From Miltoncostaea oceani (GTDB lineage Bacteria > Actinomycetota > Thermoleophilia > Miltoncostaeales > Miltoncostaeaceae), in NCBI RefSeq assembly GCF_018141545.1, contig NZ_CP064356.1, positions 496,001 to 560,000 of the forward strand: a stretch of 64,000 bases of DNA. Reading direction: 5' to 3'. Within the stretch, counting starts at the first letter, position 1. Every line of letters starts with the position of its first letter. The position numbers and the translations under genes were made by a program. Below, in pieces: positions 50,347-59,374 of this stretch. The notes beneath the pieces were generated by a model. It worked only from the letters and a program-made list of their open reading frames with translations, had not been told where the DNA came from and made no database searches.

Positions 50347-51239
50347 ACCGCGAGCCTCCCGGCGGCGCCGCCGATGGTGGCCGGCAGGCCGAGGACGATG
50401 GTGTAGGTCATCCAGGTCTCCCATGACTGGTCGGGACCGATGCGCTGGAAGAACAGGAGCATGAGCGCCGCCACCGCCAGCGAGATGACGTACGCGGCGA
50501 CCGTCTCCGCGAACGGCCGCTGGAAGAGGCCCTCGTGCTCCTGGCGCCCGGCCTGGTCGCGGAAGCCGGCGGCGAAGACGATGGCGTACGAGATCAGCAG
50601 CGACGCCCCGACGATCAGCAGCAGCCACGGGGCGGTGACCGAGTCGGCGATGTCGGGGATCTCGTCGGTGGGGGCGATGCTGAACGCCAGCACGAGGGCG
50701 CCGACCGCCGCGGCGCCGGCGTCGGCCAGCGTCCGGCTGATGGCGGGGTCCTCGACGCCGACGTCGTCCGCCAGGTCGCCGCCCCCGTCGTCGTCGGCGT
50801 CCTCCCCCTCGACGTGGCGCAGGAGCTGGCGCGAGAGGGCCGCCCCGAACGCGAAGGGGATCGCCTCGAACACCGTGGTGCCGATGGCCTCCGCGAGCGA
50901 CGTCGTCACCGTGATCTGCCGCAGCAGGATCAGGACCGCGGCCGCGCAGATCAACGCCATCGCGACCATCTCGACGCCGTCGGCGGCGGCGTCGCGCCAG
51001 CCCGACGCGCGCGTGTCGCGGAAGCCCGACGTGCGGTTCAGCGCGACGACGACCAGGAACGAGATCGCGAGCGCGCCGAGCACCCAGCGCGGGTGCACCC
51101 ACGAGCCGTACCACCAGACCTCCATCGTGTAGAGGAGGGGCACGCCGAACAGCAGCCCGCCGGAGGCGCCGCGGACGAGGTCCGCTCCCTCGCGTCGCCA
51201 GCCGCCCGATCGGGCGGCGGCGTGGCCGGTGGTCGTCAT
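50343..51239 (-). CDS. TIGR02587-type integral membrane protein
   Basis: The 298-residue protein has seven to eight hydrophobic helices. The motif GASGGLLFGVPLLYTMEVWW at the start, then FEAIPFAFGAALSRQLL, and FSIAPTDEIPDIA with later YTIVLGLPATIGGAAGR, fit the TIGR02587 family of uncharacterised membrane proteins. An acidic loop (EGEDADDDGGGD) lies between helices. It starts at ATG 51239 and is coupled to the TIGR02588 partner. Confidence 0.9.
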   Translation of the reverse strand: MTTTGHAAARSGGWRREGADLVRGASGGLLFGVPLLYTMEVWWYGSWVHPRWVLGALAISFLVVVALNRTSGFRDTRASGWRDAAADGVEMVAMALICAAAVLILLRQITVTTSLAEAIGTTVFEAIPFAFGAALSRQLLRHVEGEDADDDGGGDLADDVGVEDPAISRTLADAGAAAVGALVLAFSIAPTDEIPDIADSVTAPWLLLIVGASLLISYAIVFAAGFRDQAGRQEHEGLFQRPFAETVAAYVISLAVAALMLLFFQRIGPDQSWETWMTYTIVLGLPATIGGAAGRLAV

Positions 51240-51280
51240 GCGAGGCGCAGGTTACCCGCGACCGGTTTCCCGAACCCCCG

Positions 51281-52069
51281 TCAGCCGTCGGCCGGCCGTG
51301 TGAGGCGCGTCAGCCGGTGGTCGGGGGTGAAGAGGCGGCGCACCAGGCCCGTCGCGACGACGGTGGTGGCGACGGCCGCCGACCCGAGCACGAGGTACAT
51401 CACCACGGCCTGCACCAGCACCGCGTCGATCGGCTCCACGCCGGCCAGGATCAACCCGGTCATCGCGCCGGGCAGGAAGACGATCCCGACCGCCTTGGTG
51501 GTCTCGATCTGCGGCGACAGGGCCGTCCGGAGGGCGGCGCGGACGTGGGGCCGGGCCGCCTCCCGCGACGGCTGCCCGAGCGCGAGGCGGGCCTCCACCT
51601 CCAGCCGCCGGTCGCGCAGCTCCTCCACGATCCGCCGGGCCGCGAGCACCGTCGCGTTCATCGAGTTGCCGATCACGAGGCCCGCGATCGGCACGAGGGT
51701 GCGGCCCTCCAGGGGGAACACGCCGAGCCCGAAGACCACCCCGAGCGTGACGACCCCCGTCGCGGCGAACGCCACCACCGTCAGCAGCCACAGGCCGGGG
51801 ACCTCGGGCGCGCGCCGCCGCGCGACGTCGGCCGCGAACAGCACCATCGCCACGATCCAGAGCCACGACAGGGCGAGCGGGCGGTCCGGGTCGATGACGA
51901 GGTCGAGGGCGACGCCGACGAGCAGGAGCTGCACCAGCGCACGCGCCGACGCCCACGCGATGCCGCGCTCCAGGCCGAGGCCGCCGCGCCACGACAGCAG
52001 CACCGCGACGGCGACCATCGACAGGGCCGCGAGCACCCCGAGGGCGCCGACGTCACCCTGCACCGCCAC
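51281..52069 (-). CDS. FetB-like permease (UPF0014)
   Basis: The 262-residue membrane protein has about seven helices and the UPF0014 motifs ASARALVQLLLVGVALDLVI, LVIGNSMNATVLAARRIVEE and KAVGIVFLPGAMTGLILAG, where E. coli FetB forms the permease of an iron-export ABC transporter. The start (GTG 52069, alternative GTG 52063) lies inside the end of the ATPase gene. With FetA it should be a metal exporter involved in iron homeostasis and oxidative stress; this is from family knowledge. Confidence 0.92.
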   Translation of the reverse strand: MAVQGDVGALGVLAALSMVAVAVLLSWRGGLGLERGIAWASARALVQLLLVGVALDLVIDPDRPLALSWLWIVAMVLFAADVARRRAPEVPGLWLLTVVAFAATGVVTLGVVFGLGVFPLEGRTLVPIAGLVIGNSMNATVLAARRIVEELRDRRLEVEARLALGQPSREAARPHVRAALRTALSPQIETTKAVGIVFLPGAMTGLILAGVEPIDAVLVQAVVMYLVLGSAAVATTVVATGLVRRLFTPDHRLTRLTRPADG

Positions 52070-52736
52070 CCCCCGGCGGGCCGCTCCACCGGACGCGCCC
52101 CGCCTCGAGGCGCACCACCCACGTCGCGAGCCGCGCCGCCTGCGCCAGGTCGTGCGTCACCCACACCACCGGGACGCCGTCGTCCGCCAGCTCCCGCGCG
52201 AGCCGCTCCAGGGCGTCGCGGGCGTCGCCGTCGAGGGCGCTGGTCGGCTCGTCCATGAGCAGCACCTCCGGACCGGGCACGAGGGACCGCGCGAGGCAGG
52301 CGCGCTGGCTCTCGCCGCCCGACAGCTCCGAGGCGACGCGGTCGAGGAAGGAGGCCGGCAGGTGCGCGCGGCCGAGGGCGGCGCGGAGGTCGGCCTCGGG
52401 GACCTCGGGCGCCGCGACCCGCAGGTTGTCGCGGACGGTGCCGCCGAACGGGACGGGCTGCTGGAAGACCATCCCCACGCGCCGCCGGTGCGCGAGCACG
52501 TCGCAGCCCGCGAGGTCCGCCCCGCGGAACAGCACCCGCCCCCGCGTCGGGACCTCCAGGAGGTTGCAGAGCCGCAGCAGCGTCGACTTGCCGGATCCGG
52601 AGGGGCCGAGCAGGACGGTGACCCCGCCGTCGGGGAGCCGCGCGTCGACCCGGGCGAGCAGCGTCCGCGACCCGTCCTCCACGGCGACCCCCTCGAACGC
52701 GAACAGGGGTGTCGTCCCGGTCATCCCGGGGATCAT
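52053..52736 (-). CDS. FetA-like ABC transporter ATP-binding protein
   Basis: The 227-residue ATPase has Walker A LLGPSGSGKST, a Q-loop VFQQPVPFGGT, signature SELSGGESQR, Walker B LLMDEPTSALD and H-loop VTHDL. The stop lies 17 bases past the start of the FetB-like gene. ATG 52736 and 52724 are both possible starts. Pairing with the UPF0014 permease supports FetAB. A short Gly-rich tail ends the protein. Confidence 0.92.
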   Translation of the reverse strand: MIPGMTGTTPLFAFEGVAVEDGSRTLLARVDARLPDGGVTVLLGPSGSGKSTLLRLCNLLEVPTRGRVLFRGADLAGCDVLAHRRRVGMVFQQPVPFGGTVRDNLRVAAPEVPEADLRAALGRAHLPASFLDRVASELSGGESQRACLARSLVPGPEVLLMDEPTSALDGDARDALERLARELADDGVPVVWVTHDLAQAARLATWVVRLEAGRVRWSGPPGGGGAG

Positions 52737-52914
52737 CGCAGCGCGCCGGTGGCCCCGGGGGGAGGTCGGCCCGCGGCCCCCGCGCCCCGATCGGCGGGTC
52801 CGATCGATCCCCGCCGCCGCTGTCCCGCGCGCGGCCGAGGTCGTACGGTCGCGGGGCCCCCGCTCGGCCGGTCCGGCGGGCGCGGTGGACGTGACAGCGA
52901 GGAGGGGGAGGGTC

Positions 52915-53070
52915 ATGAGCGCCGGCGACATCACCGCGGCGGCCTACGCGGTCGTCCTGTTCACGCTCCTCGTGGGCGTCGTCGCCCTCGGGCTGCGCGC
53001 CGTGCGCACCGCGCGGGCGGCCGAGGCGCTGTCGCGGGCGTCCGGGGCGGAGGGCGCGGCGGGCGACTGA
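52915..53070 (+). CDS. 51-residue single-helix membrane protein
   Basis: A very strong ribosome site (GGAGG within GAGGAGGGGGAGGG) precedes the ATG at 52915. The peptide has one hydrophobic helix (about residues 9-27, AYAVVLFTLLVGVVALGLRA) then a basic-alanine tail (AVRTARAAEALSRASG). It is like small membrane proteins often missed by annotation. Function is unknown. The gene sits alone between the leftward FetAB operon and the rightward ABC ATPase gene. Confidence 0.72.
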   Translation: MSAGDITAAAYAVVLFTLLVGVVALGLRAVRTARAAEALSRASGAEGAAGD

Positions 53071-53212
53071 GGTCCGTGCGGCGGGGCGCGCGGTCGCGGT
53101 CGCGCCCCCGGAGGCCCCTCCCTGACTATGTACGGGAGCACAAAGGGCCCCTCCCACTTCTCTTGCGGAGGCCCAACGCCCCCCGGGCCCCGGGGGCGCA
53201 GGATGCCGCCCC

Positions 53213-54076
53213 ATGAGCGACTCGGCGAGCACCCCCACCCCGGCCCCGACGGCGATCCGCATGCTCGGGATCACGAAGCGGTTCGGCGCCCTCACCGCCT
53301 GCGACCAGATCGACTTCGAGCTCCGCGAGGGGGAGGTCCACTGCCTCCTCGGCGAGAACGGCGCCGGCAAGACCACCCTCATGAGCATCCTCGTCGGCCT
53401 GCTCCGGCCCGACGACGGCCAGCTCGTGGTCAACGGCCACCCGCGTGACCTGGCGTCCCCCCGCGAGGCGCTGGAGGCCGGGATCGGGATGGTCCACCAG
53501 CACCTCATGCTCGTCCCCGACTTCACCGTCGCCGAGAACGTCGTGCTCGGCTCGCGCTCCTCCTGGAACCCCCGGCTGCGGCGCGTGGTGATCGAGGAGG
53601 AGGTCGCCGCCGTCGCGGAGCGGTCGGGGCTGCAGGTCGACCCCCGCGCACGTGTCCGCGACCTGCCGGTCGATGTGCAGCAGCGCGTCGAGATCCTGAA
53701 GCTGCTCTACCGCGGGGCCCGGGTCCTCATCCTCGACGAGCCGACCGCGTCCCTCGGGCCCGCCGGCATCCGCTCCCTCTTCACGGCCCTCGAGGAGCTC
53801 CGCGCCCAGGGGCACTCGGCGGTCCTCATCACCCACACGCTCACCGAGGTCTCCGAGGTGGCGGACCGGGTGAGCGTGCTGCGCGGCGGCCGCCTCCAGG
53901 GCGTCTTCGCCCGCGGCGCCTACCGGGAGGCCGACATCGCCCGCGCCATGAACGGCGGGGAGATCGTCGCCCTGCCCCGCCAGCGCACCCCCGCCGGCAC
54001 GGAGCCGGTCCTGCGGGTCGAGGGGCTCGTCGTCGAGGACGACGAGGCGCGCCGCACCGTCGACGGCGTGGACTGA
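53213..54076 (+). pseudogene. Truncated ABC ATPase of the nucleoside/sugar (BMP) type
   Basis: The first nucleotide-binding domain is complete: LGENGAGKTT (Walker A), HQHLMLVPDFTVAENVVLG, VLILDEPTASL (Walker B) and LITHTLTEVSE (H-loop). The signature region is replaced by VDVQQRVEILK, as in the first domain of BMP-type dual ATPases. Full family proteins are about 500 residues with a second domain; this stops at 287 right after PVLRVEGLV ... VDGVD. One added base before 54074 reads on as LTVHRG, the start expected for domain two, but homology then ends. No permease or binding-protein gene is adjacent. The direct repeat GGCCCCTCCC occurs upstream (53113 and 53146). Confidence 0.88.
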
Positions 54077-54094
54077 CGGTCCACCGGGGGAGAG

Positions 54095-54190
54095 ATGATG
54101 GGCCCCGCCGCGCACGACGCCGCCCTCGGCATCCTGGCGGCGTCCTTCGCGTTCGTCGCCCCGTCGGCGGCGGTGCTGGCCGCGCTCTGA
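54095..54190 (+). CDS. Possible 31-residue hydrophobic peptide
   Basis: GGGGGAGAG directly precedes ATG 54095 and a second ATG. The frame encodes a mostly hydrophobic peptide (AALGILAASFAFVAPSAAVL) and stops at 54188-54190. It could be a small membrane peptide, or the relic between a decayed ATPase and the next gene. No homology is recognised, so this is a weak call. Confidence 0.3.
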   Translation: MMGPAAHDAALGILAASFAFVAPSAAVLAAL

Positions 54191-54198
54191 GCGTCTCT

Positions 54199-55257
54199 TC
54201 AGTCGGCGGTGGCGTCCGGCGCGGCGAACTGGTGGAGCATGCTGCCCGACGGCGCCGCCTCGCCCCAGAAGGCGTGCTGGGCGTCCCGGCCGCCGAGGCG
54301 GTACGCCGTCCGCTGGGGGAACGCCATGGGCTCCCAGACGCCGATGTCGCGGAGCGTCCCGCCGTCGGGTCCCGACGTCAGGAGCAGGTTCGAGACGGCG
54401 GGCCCGATGAAGTGGCCGGCGTGGGTGGTGAGCTCCACGACGGCGACCGGCGACTGCCCCGGGGGCACGGCGCCGCCCGCGCCGGCCAGCCCGGCCTCGA
54501 GGCGGGCGACGGCGTCCGCCAGGGCCTCCGGGGTGCCCCCGTCCGAGACGCGGGTCGCGGTGACGTAGCCGCGGGTGATGAGGGGGTGCCGCGTGCCGGC
54601 GCCCGCGACCACCTCGATCTCGAACGTCTGCCCCGGCAGGCCACCCGTCCGCAGCGGCGTGAAGCGCCCGTGGTCCGAGCCCGACGCGGGCCACCGCTCG
54701 GGCGCGGCGATGCGGGAGAGGGTCAGGGGGACGTCGGGCACCGGGACCGGCGGGTAGGACTGCCACACAAGGTCGGCGGGCGGGCCGAGGGGAGGGGTCA
54801 TCGGGCCGAGCCGCGCCGACCGCAGCCGCACCTCCGGGATGTACGACGCCCGCTCGTCGGGGGTGGCGAAGACGATCCCCCAGCCGGTCCGGGCCGGGTC
54901 GTCGTACCCCACGGCGAACCCGGGGCCGAGCATCCGCTCCGCGCCCGCGAGGAGGTCCTCGCGGGTGAGGCGCCCGAACCCGCCCCGCGGGCTCATGCGC
55001 CGCCGCCCGAATGCGCGGTGGAAGCGGCGGAGGTCGGTCAGGTGCAGCCGCCGTGCGCCCCTCCGCCACCAGCGCGTCGTGAGGATCGTGAACGCCAGCC
55101 GCAGGTCGTCGACCGACCGCTCGTCCGCCGGGCGCGCGTAGTACGCGGCGTTCAGGAAGTCGGTGACCCACGGCGCGGCGTCGGGGGCCGCGGTCGATGT
55201 GCCCGCCATGCGGGCGAAGCGGACCGTCCTGCCGACCCACGTTCCGTGTTCGGGCAT
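54199..55257 (-). CDS. Unrecognised 352-residue protein
   Basis: The ATG at 55257 gives 352 residues; ATG 55209 is an alternative. No signal peptide or membrane helix is seen. Recognisable parts are a helix-rich N-terminus (WVTDFLNAAYYARPADERSV, LRRFHRAFGRRRMSPRGGFG) and a beta-rich centre with GFAVGYDDPARTGWGIVFAT. The end is PMAFPQRTAYRLGGRDAQHA. Base composition matches neighbours and the frame is long, so it is probably real. I do not recognise the family. It lies between the decayed ATPase and the divergent aldo/keto reductase. Confidence 0.8.
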   Translation of the reverse strand: MPEHGTWVGRTVRFARMAGTSTAAPDAAPWVTDFLNAAYYARPADERSVDDLRLAFTILTTRWWRRGARRLHLTDLRRFHRAFGRRRMSPRGGFGRLTREDLLAGAERMLGPGFAVGYDDPARTGWGIVFATPDERASYIPEVRLRSARLGPMTPPLGPPADLVWQSYPPVPVPDVPLTLSRIAAPERWPASGSDHGRFTPLRTGGLPGQTFEIEVVAGAGTRHPLITRGYVTATRVSDGGTPEALADAVARLEAGLAGAGGAVPPGQSPVAVVELTTHAGHFIGPAVSNLLLTSGPDGGTLRDIGVWEPMAFPQRTAYRLGGRDAQHAFWGEAAPSGSMLHQFAAPDATAD

Positions 55258-55336
55258 GCATCGAGTCAAGCAGACCCGCCCCCACCCCGCGCGGCGGCGG
55301 CGGGCGGGACCGGTGCGGCGGGGCTAGCCTGCCCCG

Positions 55337-56290
55337 ATGGACACACGACGCCCCTTCGGCCGCAGCCCCCTGCGGCTCTCCACGCTGTGCCTCGGCGGCA
55401 ACGTCTTCGGCTGGAGCGCCGACGAGGACGCCTCGCTCGCGGTGCTCGACGCCTACGTCGCCGCGGGCGGCAACGTGATCGACTCCGCCGACATCTACTC
55501 GGCCTGGGTCCCGGGCAACGCGGGGGGCGAGTCGGAGCGCATCGTCGGCCGCTGGCTCGCGTCGCGGGACGTGCCCGCCGACGTGGTGGTCGCGACGAAG
55601 GTCGGCATGGCGGGCGGCCCCGACCAGCCGAAGGGGCTCACCCGCGACGGCATCCTGCGCCGTGTCGAGGCCTCGCTGGAGCGGCTCGGGGTCGACCGGA
55701 TCGCCCTCTACTACGCCCACGAGGACGACCCGGGCACGCCGCTCGAGGAGACGCTCCGCACCTTCGACGAGCTGGTGCGGCAGGGGGTCGTCGGGACGAT
55801 CGCCGCGTCCAACTACCCGGTCGGGCGGCTGCGCGAGGCGCTGGAGATCAGCGCCCGCGAGGGCCTCGCCCGCTTCGAGGGGTACCAGCCGCCGCTCAAC
55901 GTCCTCGACCGCGACGGATACGACGACGAGGTGCGCGCCCTCTGCGCCTCCGAGGGCATCGGGGTCGCCGCCTACTTCGCCCTCGCACGCGGCTTCCTGA
56001 CGGGCAAGTACCGGCGGGGGGACGCCCTGCCCGACACCCCCCGCGCCGCCGGCGTCTCCCGGAGCTACCTCGACGACCGGGGCTTCGCCGCCCTCGACGC
56101 GGTCGAGGCCGTCGCGGCGGCCCACGACGCCACCCCCGCCCAGGTCGCCCTGGCGTGGGTCATCGCCCAGCCGGGCGTCACCTGCGCGATCGCGAGCGCG
56201 ACGACCGTCGCCCAGGTCCGCGAGCTGGCGGGCGCGATGACGCTGACCCTGGAGCCGGACGAGGTCGCCCGGCTCGACGCCGCCGCCTGA
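55337..56290 (+). CDS. Aldo/keto reductase
   Basis: The 317-residue protein has the AKR barrel signature: LCLGGNVFGWSADEDASLAV, the catalytic Tyr in DSADIYSAW, the Lys in VVVATKVGMAGG and His in YYAHEDDPGTP. The NADP end motif is ALAWVIAQPGVTCAIASATT followed by VAQVRELA. Such enzymes reduce carbonyls with NADPH. The branch is like YajO/Gcy-type actinobacterial oxidoreductases. The gene is divergent from the unknown 352-residue protein, 67 bases away. Confidence 0.93.
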   Translation: MDTRRPFGRSPLRLSTLCLGGNVFGWSADEDASLAVLDAYVAAGGNVIDSADIYSAWVPGNAGGESERIVGRWLASRDVPADVVVATKVGMAGGPDQPKGLTRDGILRRVEASLERLGVDRIALYYAHEDDPGTPLEETLRTFDELVRQGVVGTIAASNYPVGRLREALEISAREGLARFEGYQPPLNVLDRDGYDDEVRALCASEGIGVAAYFALARGFLTGKYRRGDALPDTPRAAGVSRSYLDDRGFAALDAVEAVAAAHDATPAQVALAWVIAQPGVTCAIASATTVAQVRELAGAMTLTLEPDEVARLDAAA

Positions 56291-56296
56291 GGTCGG

Positions 56297-57067
56297 CTAC
56301 CGGGTCCCGGCGGGGACGTCCGGCGGCCCGGGGACCGCGGCGACGGGGGCGACGTCCGGCAGGCCCCCGACGGCCTCGCACATGAGGCGCTCCCACGCCT
56401 CGCCGAGGCCGGCGAGCTGCGCGGAGCCCGCGTCGATGCGGAACTCCGAGACGTCGAGCGCGCCGTCGAGGTACACGCCGACGTCGTACGGCGGCCCCAC
56501 CGACAGCGTCGCCCGCGCCGTCGTCATCATCGACGCGAGCGCGACCCGGATCGCCGAGGGGACGTCGGCGCCGGCGGAGGCCGCGACCTCGAGCACGAAC
56601 CGTCCGTACTTGCTCTCGCCGATCTGCAGGAAGGGGCGCTCGCGCGAGGCGCGGATGTAGTTGCCCTCCGCGTAGATCAGCAGCAGGTCGGGGGGCTCAC
56701 CGGCGATCTGCCCCCCGAGGATGAACGTCGCGGTGCCGCGCGAGCCGCTGGCGCTGAGCGCCTCCCGGTGGCTCGCCGCGACCTCGCGGCTCAGCCGGCC
56801 CACGTAGAGCCCCGCCTCGAAGAGGCCCGCGACGCTCGCGAGGCTCTCGCGCCCGTCCCCCGCGGCGAGGTCCCGTGCGATCCGGTCGAGCACCTCGTGG
56901 GTCGTCGCGAGGCTCCCGGCCGCCTGGAGTACGAAGACCCGGTCCGGCGCCGGCCGCAGCACGTGCAGCTTGCGGTAGGCGCGGACGTCGTCGAGCCCCG
57001 CGTTGGTGCGGGTGTCGGCCATGAAGACGAGCCCCTCGTCCAGGCGCAGGGCCAGGCAGTACGTCAT
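56297..57067 (-). CDS. Anbu-type proteasome-like peptidase
   Basis: The 256-residue protein begins MTYCLALRLDEGLVFMADTR followed by TNAGLDDVRAYRKLHVL, the start of the Anbu (bacterial proteasome-homologue) family, with Thr2 as the likely N-terminal nucleophile after removal of Met. LIYAEGNYIRASRERPFLQI followed by GESKYGR is another family motif. Anbu usually lies with an alpha-E protein, an ATP-grasp protein and a transglutaminase; none of these is adjacent here. The C-terminal 30 residues are a Pro-rich tail. The start is ATG 57067. Confidence 0.92.
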   Translation of the reverse strand: MTYCLALRLDEGLVFMADTRTNAGLDDVRAYRKLHVLRPAPDRVFVLQAAGSLATTHEVLDRIARDLAAGDGRESLASVAGLFEAGLYVGRLSREVAASHREALSASGSRGTATFILGGQIAGEPPDLLLIYAEGNYIRASRERPFLQIGESKYGRFVLEVAASAGADVPSAIRVALASMMTTARATLSVGPPYDVGVYLDGALDVSEFRIDAGSAQLAGLGEAWERLMCEAVGGLPDVAPVAAVPGPPDVPAGTR

Positions 57068-57124
57068 GCGGGGTTCCTCGGGGGGATGCGGGTGCGGGCG
57101 CGGAGCGTAGCGGCGCCCCCTCCC

Positions 57125-59374
57125 TCACGCCGGGGCGAACCGCCTCAGGCGCAGCGAGTTGGACACGACGAAGACGCTGGAGAGCGCCATCGCGACGCCG
57201 GCGACGAGCGGGTTGAGGTACCCGAGCGCCGCCAGCGGCAGCGCCGCGACGTTGTACGCGAACGCCCAGAAGAGGTTGCCCTTGATGGTGCCGAGCGTGC
57301 GGCGCGACAGCCGGATGGCGTCCCCGGCGGCGCGCAGGTCGCCGGACACGAGGGTGAGGTCGGACGCCTCGATGGCGACGTCGGTGCCGGTGCCGATCGC
57401 CAGGCCGAGGTCGGCCTGCGCCAACGCGGGGGCGTCGTTGACGCCGTCGCCCACCATCGCCACCACCCGCCCCTCCGACTGCAGGCGGCGCACGACCTCC
57501 GCCTTCTCCGACGGCAGGACCTCGGCGATCACCTCGTCGATCCCGACCTCGGCGGCGACGGCCCGTGCGGTGGCGTCGTTGTCGCCGGTGAGCAGCACGG
57601 GCCGCAGGCCGAGGTCGCGCAGCCGCCGGATCGCCTCGGCGCTCGACGGCTTGATCGTGTCGGACACGATCAGCAGCGCGCGCACCCGTCCGTCCCATGC
57701 GGCGGCGACCGCGGTGCGCCCCGAGGCCTGTGCCCCCTCGAGCGCCCCGGTCAGGGTGTCGTCCAGCGTCAGGCCCCAGTCGGCCAGCAGCGCCGGGCGT
57801 CCCACGACGACCCCGTGGCCGTCGACGACCCCCTCCACCCCGAGGCCCTCCCGGTTGGCGAAGCCCTCGACCGGAGGCAGCCCGCCGAGCTCGTCGCGTG
57901 CCGCCGCGGCGATCGCCCGGGCGATCGGGTGCTCGGAGCCGTCCTCGAGCGCGCCGACCAGGCGCAGCACCTCGGAGCGCTCCTCGCCGGGGGCGAGGGC
58001 CACGTCGACCAGCGACATCTCGCCGCTCGTCACGGTGCCGGTCTTGTCGAGCACCACCGTGTCGACCCGGCGCGTCGACTCCAGCACCTCGGGGCCCCGG
58101 ATCAGGAGGCCGAGCTGCGCGCCGCGCCCCGTCCCCACCAGCAGGGCGGTGGGCGTGGCGAGGCCGAGGGCGCAGGGGCAGGCGATGATCAGCACGGCGA
58201 CGGCCGCGGTGAAGGCGAACGTCGCCCCCGCGCCGTTGGCCAGCCAGAACCCGAGCGTGCCGACCGACAGCGCGATGACCACCGGCACGAACACCGCCGA
58301 GATGCGGTCGGCGAGGCGCTGCACCGGCGCCTTGCCGGTCTGGGCCTCCGTCACGAGCCGGCCGATCTGCGCCAGGGCGGTGTCGGCCCCGACGCGCGTC
58401 GCGCGCACCACGAGCCGGCCGCCGGCGTTGATCGTGGCCCCGGCGACGGCGTCGCCCGGCGCCACCTCGACCGGCACGCTCTCCCCGGTGAGGAGCGACG
58501 CGTCGACCGCGGAGGACCCCTCCTCCACGACCCCGTCCGTCGCGATCCGCTCGCCGGGGCGGACGACGAACCGGTCGCCGACGACGAGGTCGGCGATGGC
58601 CACGCGCCGCTCGGCGCCGTCGGCGCCGAGCACCGACGCCTCCTTCGCGCCGAGCTCCAGGAGGGCCCGCAGGGCGGCGCCCGCCCGGCGCTTGGCGCGC
58701 ACCTCGAAGTACCGGCCCGCGAGGAGGAAGGTGGTCACGACGGTGGCCACCTCGAGGTAGATGTGGTCGGCGGCGGCGCCCGGCTCGATGACCAGGTCGA
58801 AGCCCATGCGCATCGAGGGGTCGCCGGCGTCGAGGAGGAACAGGGCGACGACCGACCAGGTCCAGGCGGCGAGGACGCCGACGGAGATGAGCGTGTCCAT
58901 GGTCGCCGCCCCGTGGCGCAGGTTGGTCCAGGCCGCGCGGTGGAACGGCCAGGCGCCCCAGACGACGACCGGCGTCGCGAGCTGCAGGGCGAGCCACTGC
59001 CAGTTGTCGAACTGGAGCGCCGGGATCATCGACATCAGGAAGACCGGCAGGGTGAGGACGGCCGACACGACCAGCCGGCGGCGCAGCGCGGCGGTCGGGT
59101 CCGCCTCCTCCACGGGGGCGGGGGCGTCCGCGTCGGCGGCGGTGGGCAGGTGCGCCCCGTAGCCCACCTGCTCGACGGCCTCCACCAGGCTCTCGGGGGC
59201 GACGGCGGCCGGGTCGAAGGTGACCGACGCCGTCTCGGTGGCGTAGTTCACCGACGCCTCGACGCCCTCGAGCCTGTTCAGCCTCTTCTCGACGCGGGCG
59301 GCGCACGAGGCGCACGTCATCCCCGTGATCGGCAGCTCGAGCCGCTCGTGACCGGGGTGGGTGGCGGGGCTCAC
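57125..59374 (-). CDS. copA: Copper-translocating P-type ATPase
   Basis: The GTG overlaps the upstream stop (GTGA), giving 749 residues. One N-terminal HMA domain has GMTCASCAARVEKRL. The ATPase core has TGES (ASLLTGESVPV), the metal-binding membrane motif IACPCALGLATP (C-P-C), the phosphorylated aspartate in VVLDKTGTV and GDGVNDAPALAQADL. The HP motif (EDGSEHPIARA) is also present. It should export Cu(I) across the cell membrane. It is the last gene of the copper operon, under the CsoR boxes at 60464-60521. Confidence 0.96.
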   Translation of the reverse strand: MSPATHPGHERLELPITGMTCASCAARVEKRLNRLEGVEASVNYATETASVTFDPAAVAPESLVEAVEQVGYGAHLPTAADADAPAPVEEADPTAALRRRLVVSAVLTLPVFLMSMIPALQFDNWQWLALQLATPVVVWGAWPFHRAAWTNLRHGAATMDTLISVGVLAAWTWSVVALFLLDAGDPSMRMGFDLVIEPGAAADHIYLEVATVVTTFLLAGRYFEVRAKRRAGAALRALLELGAKEASVLGADGAERRVAIADLVVGDRFVVRPGERIATDGVVEEGSSAVDASLLTGESVPVEVAPGDAVAGATINAGGRLVVRATRVGADTALAQIGRLVTEAQTGKAPVQRLADRISAVFVPVVIALSVGTLGFWLANGAGATFAFTAAVAVLIIACPCALGLATPTALLVGTGRGAQLGLLIRGPEVLESTRRVDTVVLDKTGTVTSGEMSLVDVALAPGEERSEVLRLVGALEDGSEHPIARAIAAAARDELGGLPPVEGFANREGLGVEGVVDGHGVVVGRPALLADWGLTLDDTLTGALEGAQASGRTAVAAAWDGRVRALLIVSDTIKPSSAEAIRRLRDLGLRPVLLTGDNDATARAVAAEVGIDEVIAEVLPSEKAEVVRRLQSEGRVVAMVGDGVNDAPALAQADLGLAIGTGTDVAIEASDLTLVSGDLRAAGDAIRLSRRTLGTIKGNLFWAFAYNVAALPLAALGYLNPLVAGVAMALSSVFVVSNSLRLRRFAPA

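Noticed and set aside
54074-54076. Selenocysteine at the end of the ABC ATPase
   Set aside because: ABC ATPases have no such residue here, and the sequence after it only makes sense in a shifted frame for six codons.
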